This document shows positions 1 through 9,122 of a stretch of 59,038 nt of DNA, piece by piece. Within the stretch, counting starts at the first letter, position 1. Every line of letters starts with the position of its first letter. Made by a program: the position numbers and the translations under genes. This DNA is from an uncultured Dokdonia sp. (GTDB lineage Bacteria; Bacteroidota; Bacteroidia; Flavobacteriales; Flavobacteriaceae). A model generated the notes under the pieces. It searched no databases and was not told the origin of the DNA. It saw only the letters and a list, made by a program, of their open reading frames with translations. The stretch lies in the NCBI RefSeq assembly GCF_937910895.1, contig NZ_CALEMI010000075.1, positions 1 through 59,038 of the forward strand, read 5' to 3'.

Positions 1-593
1 CTACCAATTATCGTATTTTTTTATATAATTTGATGAAAGAAGTACCTGCATTAAAACATGATTTTAAATTTCCTAAAATAGGACTTCGATTACTAAAGCA
101 ACTCCCCATGCTATTCTTTGGGGGAGAAAATAGTAAGGTATTTATGCATCATGATATTGATTGGGCAAATATCTTACACTTTCATTTTGAAGGGAAGAAA
201 CAATGTATTCTTTTTCCCCCTAGTGAGACCAAAAACTTATATAAAGTCCCTCACAGTTTGATCACAAGAGAAGATATAGATTTTGATCATCCCGATTATG
301 AGAAGTTTCCTGTATTAAAAAAAGCAAAAGGCTATATATGTCATCTCAACCATGGAGAGACGTTGTATATGCCAGAGGGATACTGGCATTTTATGAAGTA
401 TGAGACGCCTGGATTCAGTATGAGTTTACGTGCGCTTCCGCGAAAGCCAAAACACCTCCGATATGCGCTGTACAATGTCTTTATTATGCGCTATTTTGAT
501 AACTTTATGCGTCATCGAAAAGGGCAAGCTTGGATTGATCAGAAAAATGAGGAGGCTATTAGAAATACGCACAAACTACATGGGTTGATATAG
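1..593 (+). CDS. Cupin-like (JmjC/Cupin_8) domain protein, 5' truncated
   Basis: The reading frame is open from the first bases of the window, so the true start lies upstream; a TTG at 30 and ATG at 33 are internal. The visible part carries a cupin/JmjC-type metal site: an HxD motif (HHDID, near residue 50) and a distal His in MPEGYWHF about 75 residues later, the pattern of Fe(II)/2-oxoglutarate cupin_8 proteins. Family members are about 280-300 aa, so roughly the C-terminal two thirds is present. Such proteins are hydroxylase-like enzymes of unknown substrate. The gene converges on the repressor gene at 712-1521. Confident of the fold, not of the substrate. Confidence 0.75.
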   Translation, partial: TNYRIFLYNLMKEVPALKHDFKFPKIGLRLLKQLPMLFFGGENSKVFMHHDIDWANILHFHFEGKKQCILFPPSETKNLYKVPHSLITREDIDFDHPDYEKFPVLKKAKGYICHLNHGETLYMPEGYWHFMKYETPGFSMSLRALPRKPKHLRYALYNVFIMRYFDNFMRHRKGQAWIDQKNEEAIRNTHKLHGLI

Positions 594-646
594 AGACTGT
601 TGTAAAATATATGTGTAATTAGTACTTTTTGAGTATATGCTTCTGT

Positions 647-676
647 CTGCCGAAAGGCAGGTTCGCGAAAGCGTAC
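647..676. repeat. Small hairpin plus half of the GCTTTCGCGAAAGC palindrome
   Basis: CTGCC-gaaa-GGCAG (647-660) is directly followed by TTCGCGAAAGCGTA (662-675), a copy of the dispersed palindrome with a degenerate left arm. It lies between two convergent genes, where a bidirectional terminator would be expected, but there is no T run. Confidence 0.5.
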
Positions 677-711
677 ATAGAAATACATTAATAATTATAG
701 TTCACATACAA

Positions 712-1521
712 TTAATTTAAAAGCTTTTGTTGCAGATTTTCTTCTAGGTCTACCACTTTACTTTCTAACTCATGAAGACGATGGTAAATATCTACAGGTT
801 CTGGCATTTGCTTGGATGCATACATTGTTACATACCATACTTCCATAATATCTTCGGCATTCATGGTGTAGGTAGGATAATTTCCATCAGTGTTATCACT
901 CTTTAAAATAAGCTTTCCTCGCTCTGCAATTCTATTAATGGTACGTTTTAAGACAATGCCATCGTTTTTACTCACAATCACATACACACGACCGTCTTTA
1001 ATATCGTTTAAGTCTTCTACATATTTGCCAAAAACAAGATCTCCATCAAAAAAAGTACGAACCATAGAGTTTCCATGTACTTCAAAACAACGGTAGGTGC
1101 CGTTGGTAAGATGTGGCATGTGAAAGGTAGGAAGTGTTTCGATATATTCTGTATCTCCATATCCATCTAGATAGCCTGCTCTTGCTTTTATAGGAACATA
1201 TACAACATTCTCCTCGCCTGATTGATTTACGGCTACTACTTGAGGCATTCCAGAATATGTTTGAATTTTTGAAGTATTTTCTTTAAGCATGATATCGCTT
1301 TGCCCAAAGAGATAATCAGGATTGATTTTAAAGGTTTCTATAATGGACAATAGCACATCATAGCCAGGCTTTGTTTTTTTTCGAGAGCCATCAGACTGAG
1401 GTCTACCATTTACAATGCTGTCTACAGTTGTTCCGGTAACGCCAATCTCTTTTGAAAAGGAAAAATTGTTGAATCCAAAATGCCGGATAATGTTTTTTAT
1501 CTTATCATTTATAGTTTCCAT
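712..1521 (-). CDS. XRE-family HTH / S24 peptidase repressor (CI/LexA-like)
   Basis: This is a transcriptional repressor of the self-cleaving phage-CI type. Residues 1-80 form a helix-turn-helix domain (SFSKEIGVTGTTVDSIVNG). Residues 108-235 are an S24 peptidase/dimerisation domain with a candidate Ala115-Gly116 cleavage bond (KARAGYLDG), a catalytic Ser in HGNSM (~152) and Lys in VLKRT (~192). The C-terminus is a short coiled coil. The intact Ser-Lys dyad suggests cleavage, for example on DNA damage, relieves repression. No prophage genes are nearby. Its own upstream region contains inverted repeats that could be its operator (1542-1589). The targets are unknown; the toxin island downstream of its promoter region is a reasonable guess. 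Confidence 0.85.
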   Translation of the reverse strand: METINDKIKNIIRHFGFNNFSFSKEIGVTGTTVDSIVNGRPQSDGSRKKTKPGYDVLLSIIETFKINPDYLFGQSDIMLKENTSKIQTYSGMPQVVAVNQSGEENVVYVPIKARAGYLDGYGDTEYIETLPTFHMPHLTNGTYRCFEVHGNSMVRTFFDGDLVFGKYVEDLNDIKDGRVYVIVSKNDGIVLKRTINRIAERGKLILKSDNTDGNYPTYTMNAEDIMEVWYVTMYASKQMPEPVDIYHRLHELESKVVDLEENLQQKLLN

Positions 1522-1541
1522 AGGGGCAGTTTTTTATTTTG

Positions 1542-1589
1542 CATTTTGCGAAAAAAATAACACAAATGTTTGTTTTAAGTTGCAAAATG
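1542..1589. promoter_or_regulatory. Candidate operator for the S24 repressor
   Basis: CATTTTGC (1542-1549) and its exact reverse complement GCAAAATG (1582-1589) flank ACAAA-tg-TTTGT (1562-1573), another dyad nearly centred on the same point. These nested dyads lie 20-70 bp upstream of the repressor start, where an autoregulatory operator is expected. Binding is inferred, not shown. Confidence 0.45.
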
Positions 1590-1600
1590 TTTTATATTTG
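1569..1600 (+). promoter_or_regulatory. Candidate rightward Bacteroidota promoter
   Basis: TTTG (1569-1572), a 20-bp gap and TATATTTG (1593-1600) match the -33 / -7 (TAnnTTTG) consensus of Bacteroidota sigma factors. It points away from the repressor gene and overlaps the candidate operator, so the repressor could control it. The nearest long gene downstream starts at 2336. Confidence 0.4.
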
Positions 1601-2335
1601 TACGGTAGTTAGCGCTAAATTACAAAAAAATGTCGAATAATTAAACATTTGTAAAATATATTTGACATTATACAATAAACAGATGGTAGCAAGAACCTAG
1701 GAGTTACGAGTGATTATTGTAGAATATATGAAAATGAAGAACACTTTTCAAGCACCACTTTAAGAAAAGCGTTTATAAGATCCTCAAGTGAGGATGGGTA
1801 TGAACTTAATAACTTTTTAAAAGCTGTGAAAAAATTAATGATCCTTTAGTAAACTCTTTTTTAGGGACAGTATGCAAGGCATATTGACATCCCTTACATA
1901 CTAACAGTCCTATTTGTATAAAGAGCGTATCTTTTAAGAACACGCTTTAAAAAAAGAACGATATTCCATAGTTTTCTAACATATGTGATGCTTTTTTTAA
2001 GAAGTTATTTTTATAAAAATAGAAAAAATCTAGGCGTATATTAAAACTTCATGTTGAGGTAATAATAAATTGACATTATACCTGTCAGCATGGGATTCCT
2101 ATGCCCACATGTAACTGTAGCAAACGATAGACAATAAGCCTACAATAGGCTATCATCATCTGGTTTTAATACAACCCACTAGATCTGTATGGAGTGCTTT
2201 TAAATAAAAGCCTCTTGACCTTTACACAATGCTAACGCCTAGCATTTGTGATCATCTTACCAAACACCTCCAAAAAAACGAGACCATAATCTCAATAGGA
2301 CACCTATGTCCAATTTTAACTTTAAATAATAAAAA
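1601..2335. other. Gene-free stretch with several hairpins
   Basis: I see no convincing coding region. The last 200 bases hold short inverted repeats: AGCCTA-caa-TAGGCT (2137-2151), CACAATGCTA-acgcc-TAGCATTTGTG (2225-2250, one bulged base) and GGACA-ccta-TGTCC (2298-2311). They sit in the probable leader of the 1166-aa gene. A start-less open fragment around 1740-1848 shows no recognisable similarity. Confidence 0.4.
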
Positions 2336-5300
2336 ATGAATAAGAAACCTTCAAAAGCAAACCTGTTTAGGTTTGTCACTTTAAGAAACCCGCAACTAGT
2401 AGATGAAAGTACCAATACGATAGGGTTTGTCTTTCATCCGGATACAACTCAAAGTAATTTTATTACAGTGGCAGAGACCAGTGATGAGGCATCAAAAAAA
2501 TTAAATTTAAAGGCAGCTCATACAGCCTATACTGCTTTTCAAAATAAAAGCGAGATTCGGAATCAGAATCAAAGTTTGTATGATTTTTCGTCTTGGCTAA
2601 TGCGTACTAAGAATGTGTTATCCTATGCTAGTATTTATGATAATAAAAAAACAGCCGTTGAGTTAACAGAAACTCAAGAGTTATTGATTTGGGAAAATCT
2701 TTTATATCAAGCTTTTGAAAATACAGCTACTCATGTGCGAAATGCCTTAATTCAAGTACTCGTTGCAAACCAATTTTTAAAGGCATTTGAAACGTTCAGG
2801 GCAGGGTCTACAGAAGAAATTACCTTTACTGAAGATCAAGTAGAAGAGTTTGTACGAAGAGCAAATGCAGTAGTTGTGATTCCAAGAGTTTTAACACAAT
2901 TAGAGTCAATAAAATCTAATGGGATACACCGTAAACCTCTTAATAAAGAAGAGGCAAAAAGAGATAATACAGTAAAACGTGTCCTTTTAGAAAGAGAAGT
3001 TGAAAACTATAAACAAGTACGGTCAGAAATAGATAAAATAGAAACCTTATACGATAAAGAAAACAAACGTGCTTTTAAAGAAGCATTAGATCTATTTAAC
3101 AAACGAGTAGATGATGTGATTGCTGATAATCCCAATAAAGGAGAACCTGAAGGAGACACCCCTGCGACAGATAGGAGTGCTGATTTAGTCGCTATGGATA
3201 GAGAAACATTTACATTTACACCCGTAGATCCAACAGGTGCTTATTTAACAACTAGGTTGTCAGATAAAGCCTTAGGATTTATGACTTCTCAAAAGCTAGT
3301 AGAAGAGCTTCCTTTGTATGACACTTTAGGGGAAGTTAACGAAGCCATAGGAAGACGCATTCAAGAGCGTAAGCAAGAAATAGGAACATTAACACCACTG
3401 TCACCTCAACCTAAAAACATCCGTATTGCAGGAAATGTTGTGCCTTTGGAAACAAGAGCAGAAGCACAAGACGGGGACTATGATTATAACTTTATACCAC
3501 TACATGAGCAAACTAATGATGGAACTCGTAATATAATCTTACAAATTTTTGATCATGTGACAGGTTCTAATATTACAGGTGCTGATTATAGCATTTATTT
3601 TCCTCAGACAGAAGATAGTTTTCAAAGTGTATCTTTTGAAATACTGAATGATGGAGATTTTTTAACGATAGCATTATTTCCAGAAGGTATCGTTTTCCCA
3701 GAAGGGGCAACTTATTATTATTTAGAAGGGTCTTTAGAGGTTATAGGCGGGGAGTTTAATATAGATAGAAACATCTATGTTAATAGAGCTACTTATGGTT
3801 ATTTTGATGAAGTAACTCCACAACCCAGCACAACACTCCCAGACAAAAAAGTCTTCGGTTTAACAAGTCTAGGAATTGCAGACTTTAGACGTGTAGAACA
3901 AGAAATCTTGTGTTATGTTCCTGGAGAAGTATCGCATATAGAAAATATTCTTGCACGCGAGTACAAAGAACGTAGTACCCGAAGCCTTACTAGTTTACAA
4001 ACAGAGACAGAGACAACAAGTGAACGTGAAGTAGAAAATTTAACAGACACGACAACTACAGAACGTAGTGAGTTACAAACAGAAGTATCTGCGGTCATCA
4101 ATGAAGACGAATCTCAAAACTATGGAGCTACTGCAAATTTTAGTTACAGTCCTAAAGCAACAGGAGTTTCTTTTAATCTTGGTGCCTATGCAGATTTTTC
4201 TTCCTCTACCTCTACGTCAAATTCAAATTCTCAAGCACAATCGTATGCGCAAGAAGTAACTGAGCGTGCTTTAGAGCGTGTGGTGCAAAAAGTAAGTACA
4301 CGTCGTACGTCTATTATGTTACGAGAATTTGAAGAAAATAATGTGCACGGTTTTGATAATACGTTAGGTGATCAGCATATTACGGGTGTATACAGATGGG
4401 TTGACAAAATCTATAAAAACCAATTGGTGAATTATGGCAAACGACTCATTTATGAATTTACCGTTCCAGAACCATCACGTTTCTTTAAAGAGGCCATAAA
4501 AAAGCGTCTTGAGGATGGAGATACTAACACAAATGATATGGTGGAGCCTATACCACCAGTAACCTTAGAGAGTCAGAATATAAATAGCCCAGTAGATCTT
4601 GATGCTGAAAACTACCAAGATGCTGCAGCATTATATAATGCCGAGGTAAATGCATATCTGGCTCCTCTTTTAAGAATAGGAAAATCCTTTAGTCATAAAT
4701 TTTTTGGAGAAGAAGCGCAAGGACATGATAGCTTTAATAGAAACGCTAAAGATTATGAAATGGAACTTCCTGAAGGCTATAGATGTAGTGCGGTAGATAT
4801 ACGGGGGAACATTATAAGAGAAGGAAACGGAGGTACTGCTAGTGCAGCTATTTACATAGGAGATAATAAATTTTCATTTGGTACGACTAGTAGTTGGAAA
4901 GATATTGAATATGATAATGCCCCTCTCAATAATCTGATCACAGGGGTACTTCCTATCTCTATCGCAACAGAAGACGTAGAACCTATTAATTTTAATATTG
5001 TAGCGCATTGTTACCTTAATTCTGAACCAAAGCAACAATGGCAGAACGAAACCTATAATGCCATTAAAACAGCGTATCAAGAGCGTCTTGCTGAGTATAA
5101 AGATGCGAAAGCTATTTTTGATGCGCCAGTAACTGAAACTACAGAGGATGTTAGATTTAACCCGTTGTTTAACAGAAGTCTTGAACAAAAAGAATTAAAG
5201 CGTCTTTGTATCGAGCTGATGGCAGAACAATGTGATCTGAATTTTGCTCAAGATCATTATCAGGGTATGAATCCAGAGACCTGTGTGAGTCCAGTAAATG

Positions 5301-5836
5301 CATCGCAAGCCTTACAAACACATGCAGAAACAGTGCGTTTCTTTGAGCAAGTGTTTGATTGGGATTTAATGGCTTATACCTTATATCCATACTTCTATGC
5401 AGCTAAAAAAGATTGGGTAAAATTATTCCAACAAAGAAATGGTTCTGATCCATTATTTCAAGCCTTTTTACAAGCAGGAATGGCACGTGTGGTTTTACCA
5501 ATACGACCAGGATTTGAAGCCGCTGCCAACTGGTACTTAGAAACAGGCGAATTATGGACAGGTCAAGGCATGACCACAGATAATGAAACCTATCTTTCTA
5601 TTATGGAAGATTTACAAAGTGTACCGGGAGAAGTAGAGTCTACTTGGGAAACCAGAGTCCCTACCTCTCTTACCATTGTACAAGCAAAATCTGCGATACT
5701 TGATGAAGGAGGACTTCCTTGTTTTGATCCTAAAGGAGAGCTTGAAAATACAATCTTAGAAAGTGAGCAGACTTTAAAGGGAGCTACAGGAACAGAAACT
5801 CCTCCTGAAGAAGGAGGCGGCGAAGCTACCTTTTAA
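2336..5836 (+). CDS. Large protein of unknown function (1166 aa), toxin-island partner
   Basis: I do not recognise a named domain. There is no signal peptide or membrane segment. Residues ~205-265 are charged and probably coiled coil (many E/K/R). Residues ~540-650 are extremely rich in T, S, E and N. These are followed by a conserved-looking block, TGVYRWVDKIYKNQ then NYGKRLIYEFTVPEP (~residues 680-720). The C-terminal half looks globular and the last 20 residues are Gly/Glu-rich. The gene stands immediately upstream of a toxin/immunity cassette on the same strand, 160 bp away, which suggests a scaffold, carrier or delivery role for the 789-aa toxin. That role is inferred only from position. 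The start is the first ATG of the frame, after an A-rich leader. Confidence 0.55.
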   Translation: MNKKPSKANLFRFVTLRNPQLVDESTNTIGFVFHPDTTQSNFITVAETSDEASKKLNLKAAHTAYTAFQNKSEIRNQNQSLYDFSSWLMRTKNVLSYASIYDNKKTAVELTETQELLIWENLLYQAFENTATHVRNALIQVLVANQFLKAFETFRAGSTEEITFTEDQVEEFVRRANAVVVIPRVLTQLESIKSNGIHRKPLNKEEAKRDNTVKRVLLEREVENYKQVRSEIDKIETLYDKENKRAFKEALDLFNKRVDDVIADNPNKGEPEGDTPATDRSADLVAMDRETFTFTPVDPTGAYLTTRLSDKALGFMTSQKLVEELPLYDTLGEVNEAIGRRIQERKQEIGTLTPLSPQPKNIRIAGNVVPLETRAEAQDGDYDYNFIPLHEQTNDGTRNIILQIFDHVTGSNITGADYSIYFPQTEDSFQSVSFEILNDGDFLTIALFPEGIVFPEGATYYYLEGSLEVIGGEFNIDRNIYVNRATYGYFDEVTPQPSTTLPDKKVFGLTSLGIADFRRVEQEILCYVPGEVSHIENILAREYKERSTRSLTSLQTETETTSEREVENLTDTTTTERSELQTEVSAVINEDESQNYGATANFSYSPKATGVSFNLGAYADFSSSTSTSNSNSQAQSYAQEVTERALERVVQKVSTRRTSIMLREFEENNVHGFDNTLGDQHITGVYRWVDKIYKNQLVNYGKRLIYEFTVPEPSRFFKEAIKKRLEDGDTNTNDMVEPIPPVTLESQNINSPVDLDAENYQDAAALYNAEVNAYLAPLLRIGKSFSHKFFGEEAQGHDSFNRNAKDYEMELPEGYRCSAVDIRGNIIREGNGGTASAAIYIGDNKFSFGTTSSWKDIEYDNAPLNNLITGVLPISIATEDVEPINFNIVAHCYLNSEPKQQWQNETYNAIKTAYQERLAEYKDAKAIFDAPVTETTEDVRFNPLFNRSLEQKELKRLCIELMAEQCDLNFAQDHYQGMNPETCVSPVNASQALQTHAETVRFFEQVFDWDLMAYTLYPYFYAAKKDWVKLFQQRNGSDPLFQAFLQAGMARVVLPIRPGFEAAANWYLETGELWTGQGMTTDNETYLSIMEDLQSVPGEVESTWETRVPTSLTIVQAKSAILDEGGLPCFDPKGELENTILESEQTLKGATGTETPPEEGGGEATF

Positions 5837-5886
5837 GAGGTATTATTTAAAACCTTATCTCTTTTGCGAACGTTAGTAGTGGTTAC

Positions 5887-5900
5887 GCTTTCGCGAAAGC
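5887..5900. repeat. GCTTTCGCGAAAGC palindrome
   Basis: Perfect 14-bp palindrome (left extension TAC) between the 1166-aa and 789-aa genes, just upstream of a stronger hairpin. Confidence 0.8.
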
Positions 5901-5905
5901 TAACA

Positions 5906-5938
5906 CAGTCCATATCCTATTATACAGGATATGGACTG
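5906..5938 (+). terminator. 13-bp perfect hairpin between the two toxin-island genes
   Basis: CAGTCCATATCCT pairs exactly with AGGATATGGACTG across a 7-base loop. There is no U tract after it, so it may be a processing or pausing structure rather than a full intrinsic terminator. Confidence 0.45.
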
Positions 5939-5997
5939 CGATAAGGCTATGAGGCACGTGTATGCGGGTGGATATAAATAACAAAAAAACATAAAAA

Positions 5998-8367
5998 ATG
6001 AGCAAATTTAAATTTGCAGACCAATTAGGGTTTAGTCCGCCCATTGTGTTTGAAGAGGATACAGGGTTTGAAGAGGGTTTTTTTACTTGGCCAATAGACT
6101 TTGAGGCTTTAGGAAAGGATTTGGCAAGTGGTACCCCAATTCCTTATTACTATAAAAATTATGAGGCAGATCGACAGACAATAGTAATAAAGGATGAAGT
6201 TGGCGGAGATCAGGAGATTGATTATGAAAGTCAAATTCCTATGAAGATAGATTCTTCTAGTGGAGAAAAGCGAAGCTTACAATTAGTAGGAAAATTAAAT
6301 AAAAAATTAGGAACTGTTTCTATACGACAACATAAAGTGTTGTTTGATTTTAAATTAGAATTAGGGAAGTCAATTTCTTTTGTTAAGAAGATTAAATACG
6401 CACATCAAGATGAAGTAGCTATTGAGTTAACATCAGGTAGTTATGAAGATTACTCTGCTTTGTCTAATTATATAGGTGCTAGAGAGAATGAACAAGTTAG
6501 AAACAAGATCATTAATGCCTTTAATAAAGCTTTCAGAAGTACTTCTGAAGATGAAGAATTATTAAAATGGTTGTATCAGAGAGCTCCGAGATTTGTTATC
6601 AGTCAACGTGGAGATGAACAATTGGTTAAAGATTTAAAATTATTAACTGCATATGATTTAGACAGTTGGTTTATAGACACAGGTTCTGCAATATTAAATA
6701 TCATGTATGGATTTAATGATCTGACAATTGCCTATAATGATTTTAAAAAACATCCAGAAGATGTACTTAGGATATATAATGCTCTAAGCGATGCTAAAAA
6801 AGTAGATTTTACAACTTTTATAACTTCTATAGCTAGCTTTATTAGCGGGGAAGCCTCTGTTGCAAAATTTCTTATAGGAAAAAATTATATAGTAGATAGT
6901 AATCTGTCTGTAACTGATAGTCAGAATACAGTGTTTTTACAACAATATACATATAGGGAAGGAGCAACAGTGACAACATCTGCTGGTGGCGTCGGATTTC
7001 CTGGGGGGAGTATGAGTATCGGAACTTCTAAAATTAGAGAGGTTGTGCAACAAATCCAAACAAAATTTAACCCTTTGGATCTTATAGCTTTAGAAGATGA
7101 AGTCACTGGTGATATACGTTTTGCATCTGCCTTAGAAGTAAAATTTTTTTCTAATGAAACAGAATGGAATACTATTATTACAGGAGTAGCTATAATCGCT
7201 ACTGTAGTTGCAACACTAGTTTCTTTTGGAGTACTTGGGGCTGGTGCGACAGGAATAGTTGCAGTCATAGCTGTTACAGAAATTGCTGTTGGTCTAGGTG
7301 ACCTTATTCTTATTTTTAGAAAAGCACGTTTAAAAGGAACAGAAGAAGGTGATTGGTTTATAGAAAATTGGGAAAAAATAAGTATCGCAACTGCTGTTGT
7401 GAGTATAAGCTCTGCGATACGTCAAGGTGTTATAAAAAATGGACCTAAAACATTAGCTAGATTGCGTAGATTAAAAGGTGCAAAAGCCGCTGCAATTAGG
7501 GAACGTATACGTGTATTACTTTTTAATGCAATCATTAATGTAGAGATCGCAAACTTTGGTAAAGTTTCTTTTAAAATAGTACCTTTTGAAAGCATACGGG
7601 CTATAAATGGCTTATCTATAACTATACAAAAAGCACAACGCTTATGGAATCTTAATGTTTTGGTATTAGATGCTATAGTAGATGGTAAATTAGTTTACGC
7701 ATTATACTATAGAGGACAAGTTATAGCAAGTGGTGCGGCAAAAGAAATTAATGGTTTTATAAAGAATAAGATATTTACCCACGCTGCAAAAGATCAAGAG
7801 ATTTTAAAGTTTTTGGATGAATTGTTGGAAATAGAGAAGTTAGGGTTAAGATTAGAAGCAGGAAATTGGTTTTGGAAAAACGCTTCAGGAGTTGAACTTA
7901 GATGGGCTAAACTTTCTGAGAAAGTGATTTTAGAAAATATTAATAAAGCTTTTAAAAGCCCACCTACTATTGGTGCAAAGTTTGAAGCAGAGGTTGCAAA
8001 GAAAATGTTTGAATTAGCAAAGCGTTTTGGAGATGAAATAACAGATTTTTCTAATAATGTAACACAATTAAAGCCTCAAAAAAGATTGAATGGGGATATT
8101 GATTTTGGAACAAAACAATATATTATTGAAGCAAAATCACAATTGCATAACAGTCATAATATTGAACAATTAAAGGTTCAAATGCAAAAATATTTACCTA
8201 TCAATGAAACCACTTCTTTAAAATATATGAATCCTTTTAAGAAAAAAGTTGTTGTAGTATATGACAATTTAGGTACATTTAATTTTAATAATATTATTCT
8301 AAAAGAATTAAAAGACCAAGGAGTTATTTTTATTGAAGGGGTAAACAATCTTAAAAAACTTTATTAA
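5998..8367 (+). CDS. Polymorphic toxin-like protein with C-terminal PD-(D/E)xK nuclease
   Basis: This 789-aa protein has a soluble N-terminal half I do not recognise. Two adjacent hydrophobic segments follow at ~389-440 (Ile/Val/Ala/Gly-rich, separated by a short turn), then a helical middle. The C-terminal ~130 residues look like a restriction-endonuclease-fold nuclease: FEAEVAKKM helix (~660), then GDIDFG (Asp ~700) and IIEAKSQ (Glu ~711, Lys ~713), the D-(x)n-ExK signature. A small acidic protein begins 1 bp after its stop, the usual toxin-immunity arrangement, and an orphan toxin tip lies further down. The membrane hairpin could help the nuclease enter the target cytoplasm. There is no DUF4157 or Rhs repeat, so the delivery system is unknown. 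The nuclease call is fairly safe; the rest is inference. Confidence 0.7.
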   Translation: MSKFKFADQLGFSPPIVFEEDTGFEEGFFTWPIDFEALGKDLASGTPIPYYYKNYEADRQTIVIKDEVGGDQEIDYESQIPMKIDSSSGEKRSLQLVGKLNKKLGTVSIRQHKVLFDFKLELGKSISFVKKIKYAHQDEVAIELTSGSYEDYSALSNYIGARENEQVRNKIINAFNKAFRSTSEDEELLKWLYQRAPRFVISQRGDEQLVKDLKLLTAYDLDSWFIDTGSAILNIMYGFNDLTIAYNDFKKHPEDVLRIYNALSDAKKVDFTTFITSIASFISGEASVAKFLIGKNYIVDSNLSVTDSQNTVFLQQYTYREGATVTTSAGGVGFPGGSMSIGTSKIREVVQQIQTKFNPLDLIALEDEVTGDIRFASALEVKFFSNETEWNTIITGVAIIATVVATLVSFGVLGAGATGIVAVIAVTEIAVGLGDLILIFRKARLKGTEEGDWFIENWEKISIATAVVSISSAIRQGVIKNGPKTLARLRRLKGAKAAAIRERIRVLLFNAIINVEIANFGKVSFKIVPFESIRAINGLSITIQKAQRLWNLNVLVLDAIVDGKLVYALYYRGQVIASGAAKEINGFIKNKIFTHAAKDQEILKFLDELLEIEKLGLRLEAGNWFWKNASGVELRWAKLSEKVILENINKAFKSPPTIGAKFEAEVAKKMFELAKRFGDEITDFSNNVTQLKPQKRLNGDIDFGTKQYIIEAKSQLHNSHNIEQLKVQMQKYLPINETTSLKYMNPFKKKVVVVYDNLGTFNFNNIILKELKDQGVIFIEGVNNLKKLY

Positions 8368-8368
8368 A

Positions 8369-8785
8369 ATGAATAATAAATATTTACTACTAAAGAATTA
8401 CAAGGAAAAAGAAATTATTGTTAATTCAATTGAAAGCATTGCGGATAAATTAAATCTTAGAAAAGAGAAAGAGAATCTGTATTCTAGTTTAGCAGATTTA
8501 GATTTATATTTAGATGTCAATGATGAAGATTTTCATTTTTTAGGAATAAGAGTAATGAATTCTGAAGAATTTAAGAGAGATAAAGTAATTGTAGATGAGG
8601 AAGAATATTTTATTGCGCTATCTATAGATCACGAATCTTTTGAAGAACGATTTATACATATGTTTTTAAAAGAATTTTTGCCATTTTATCCAGAAATGAT
8701 AATTGCTGATGAGTCAACCACACAATTTTATACTATTGAAGATTTACAAAATAATAATATTCCTTGGTTACAAAGATCGTTTTAG
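8369..8785 (+). CDS. Probable immunity protein for the PD-(D/E)xK toxin
   Basis: This 138-aa acidic protein (rich in D/E, no signal peptide, no membrane segment) starts one base after the toxin stop codon, so translation is probably coupled. I do not recognise its family. The function is inferred from position, size and charge: immunity proteins to nucleases are usually small and acidic and bind the basic nuclease tip. Its Asp/Glu-rich core (DLDLYLDVNDEDFHF) fits a nuclease-blocking surface. Confidence 0.6.
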   Translation: MNNKYLLLKNYKEKEIIVNSIESIADKLNLRKEKENLYSSLADLDLYLDVNDEDFHFLGIRVMNSEEFKRDKVIVDEEEYFIALSIDHESFEERFIHMFLKEFLPFYPEMIIADESTTQFYTIEDLQNNNIPWLQRSF

Positions 8786-8889
8786 AATAATCAGAAAACA
8801 ACAATGTATCTTATGATGCTAAATCATAGCTTTTTGTATTTTGGAATAGCTAGGGATGCCTTTTCTGGTTGTAGGAAATGAGGTTTTAG

Positions 8890-9114
8890 TTTGGTTTTAC
8901 TCCATACGGCACCCGTCACAGACGGGCGCTAGCAGGGGATATTACTAGAATAAAAGAGGAAGTTGCTTTAATTTATGATGATCTAGTAAAGTCGGGAAAA
9001 GATTTTACTAAACCTCCGTTTAAATATAATTCCATGAATAGTGATAATACTTTTCAAGTATTAATTGAATTTGATAAATTAGGTAATTTAACAAATGCTT
9101 ATCCTTCAATTTAA
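8890..9114 (+). pseudogene. Orphan toxin C-terminal fragment (no start codon)
   Basis: An open frame of 74 codons ends at TAA 9112-9114 but follows a stop at 8887-8889 and has no plausible start. The last ~60 residues (from GDITRIKEE to NAYPSI) look like a genuine protein end, and a small acidic gene follows 8 bp later. This is the pattern of a displaced toxin tip with its immunity gene, kept as a recombination reservoir in polymorphic toxin loci. The 5' part includes the hairpin at 8912-8926, which may mark the recombination junction. I do not recognise the toxin family. An alternative is neutral debris. Confidence 0.5.
8912..8926. repeat. GC-rich hairpin at the orphan-tip junction
   Basis: CCCGTC-aca-GACGGG is a perfect 6-bp stem, followed by the palindrome GCTAGC (8928-8933). 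The patch is much more GC-rich than its surroundings and sits exactly where the orphan tip begins, so it may be a recombination or insertion scar. Confidence 0.5.
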
Positions 9115-9122
9115 ATATAAAA

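Noticed and set aside
1740-1848. Start-less open fragment ending KKLMIL
   Set aside because: Only ~36 codons, no similarity, preceded by several stops; not enough to call a gene remnant.
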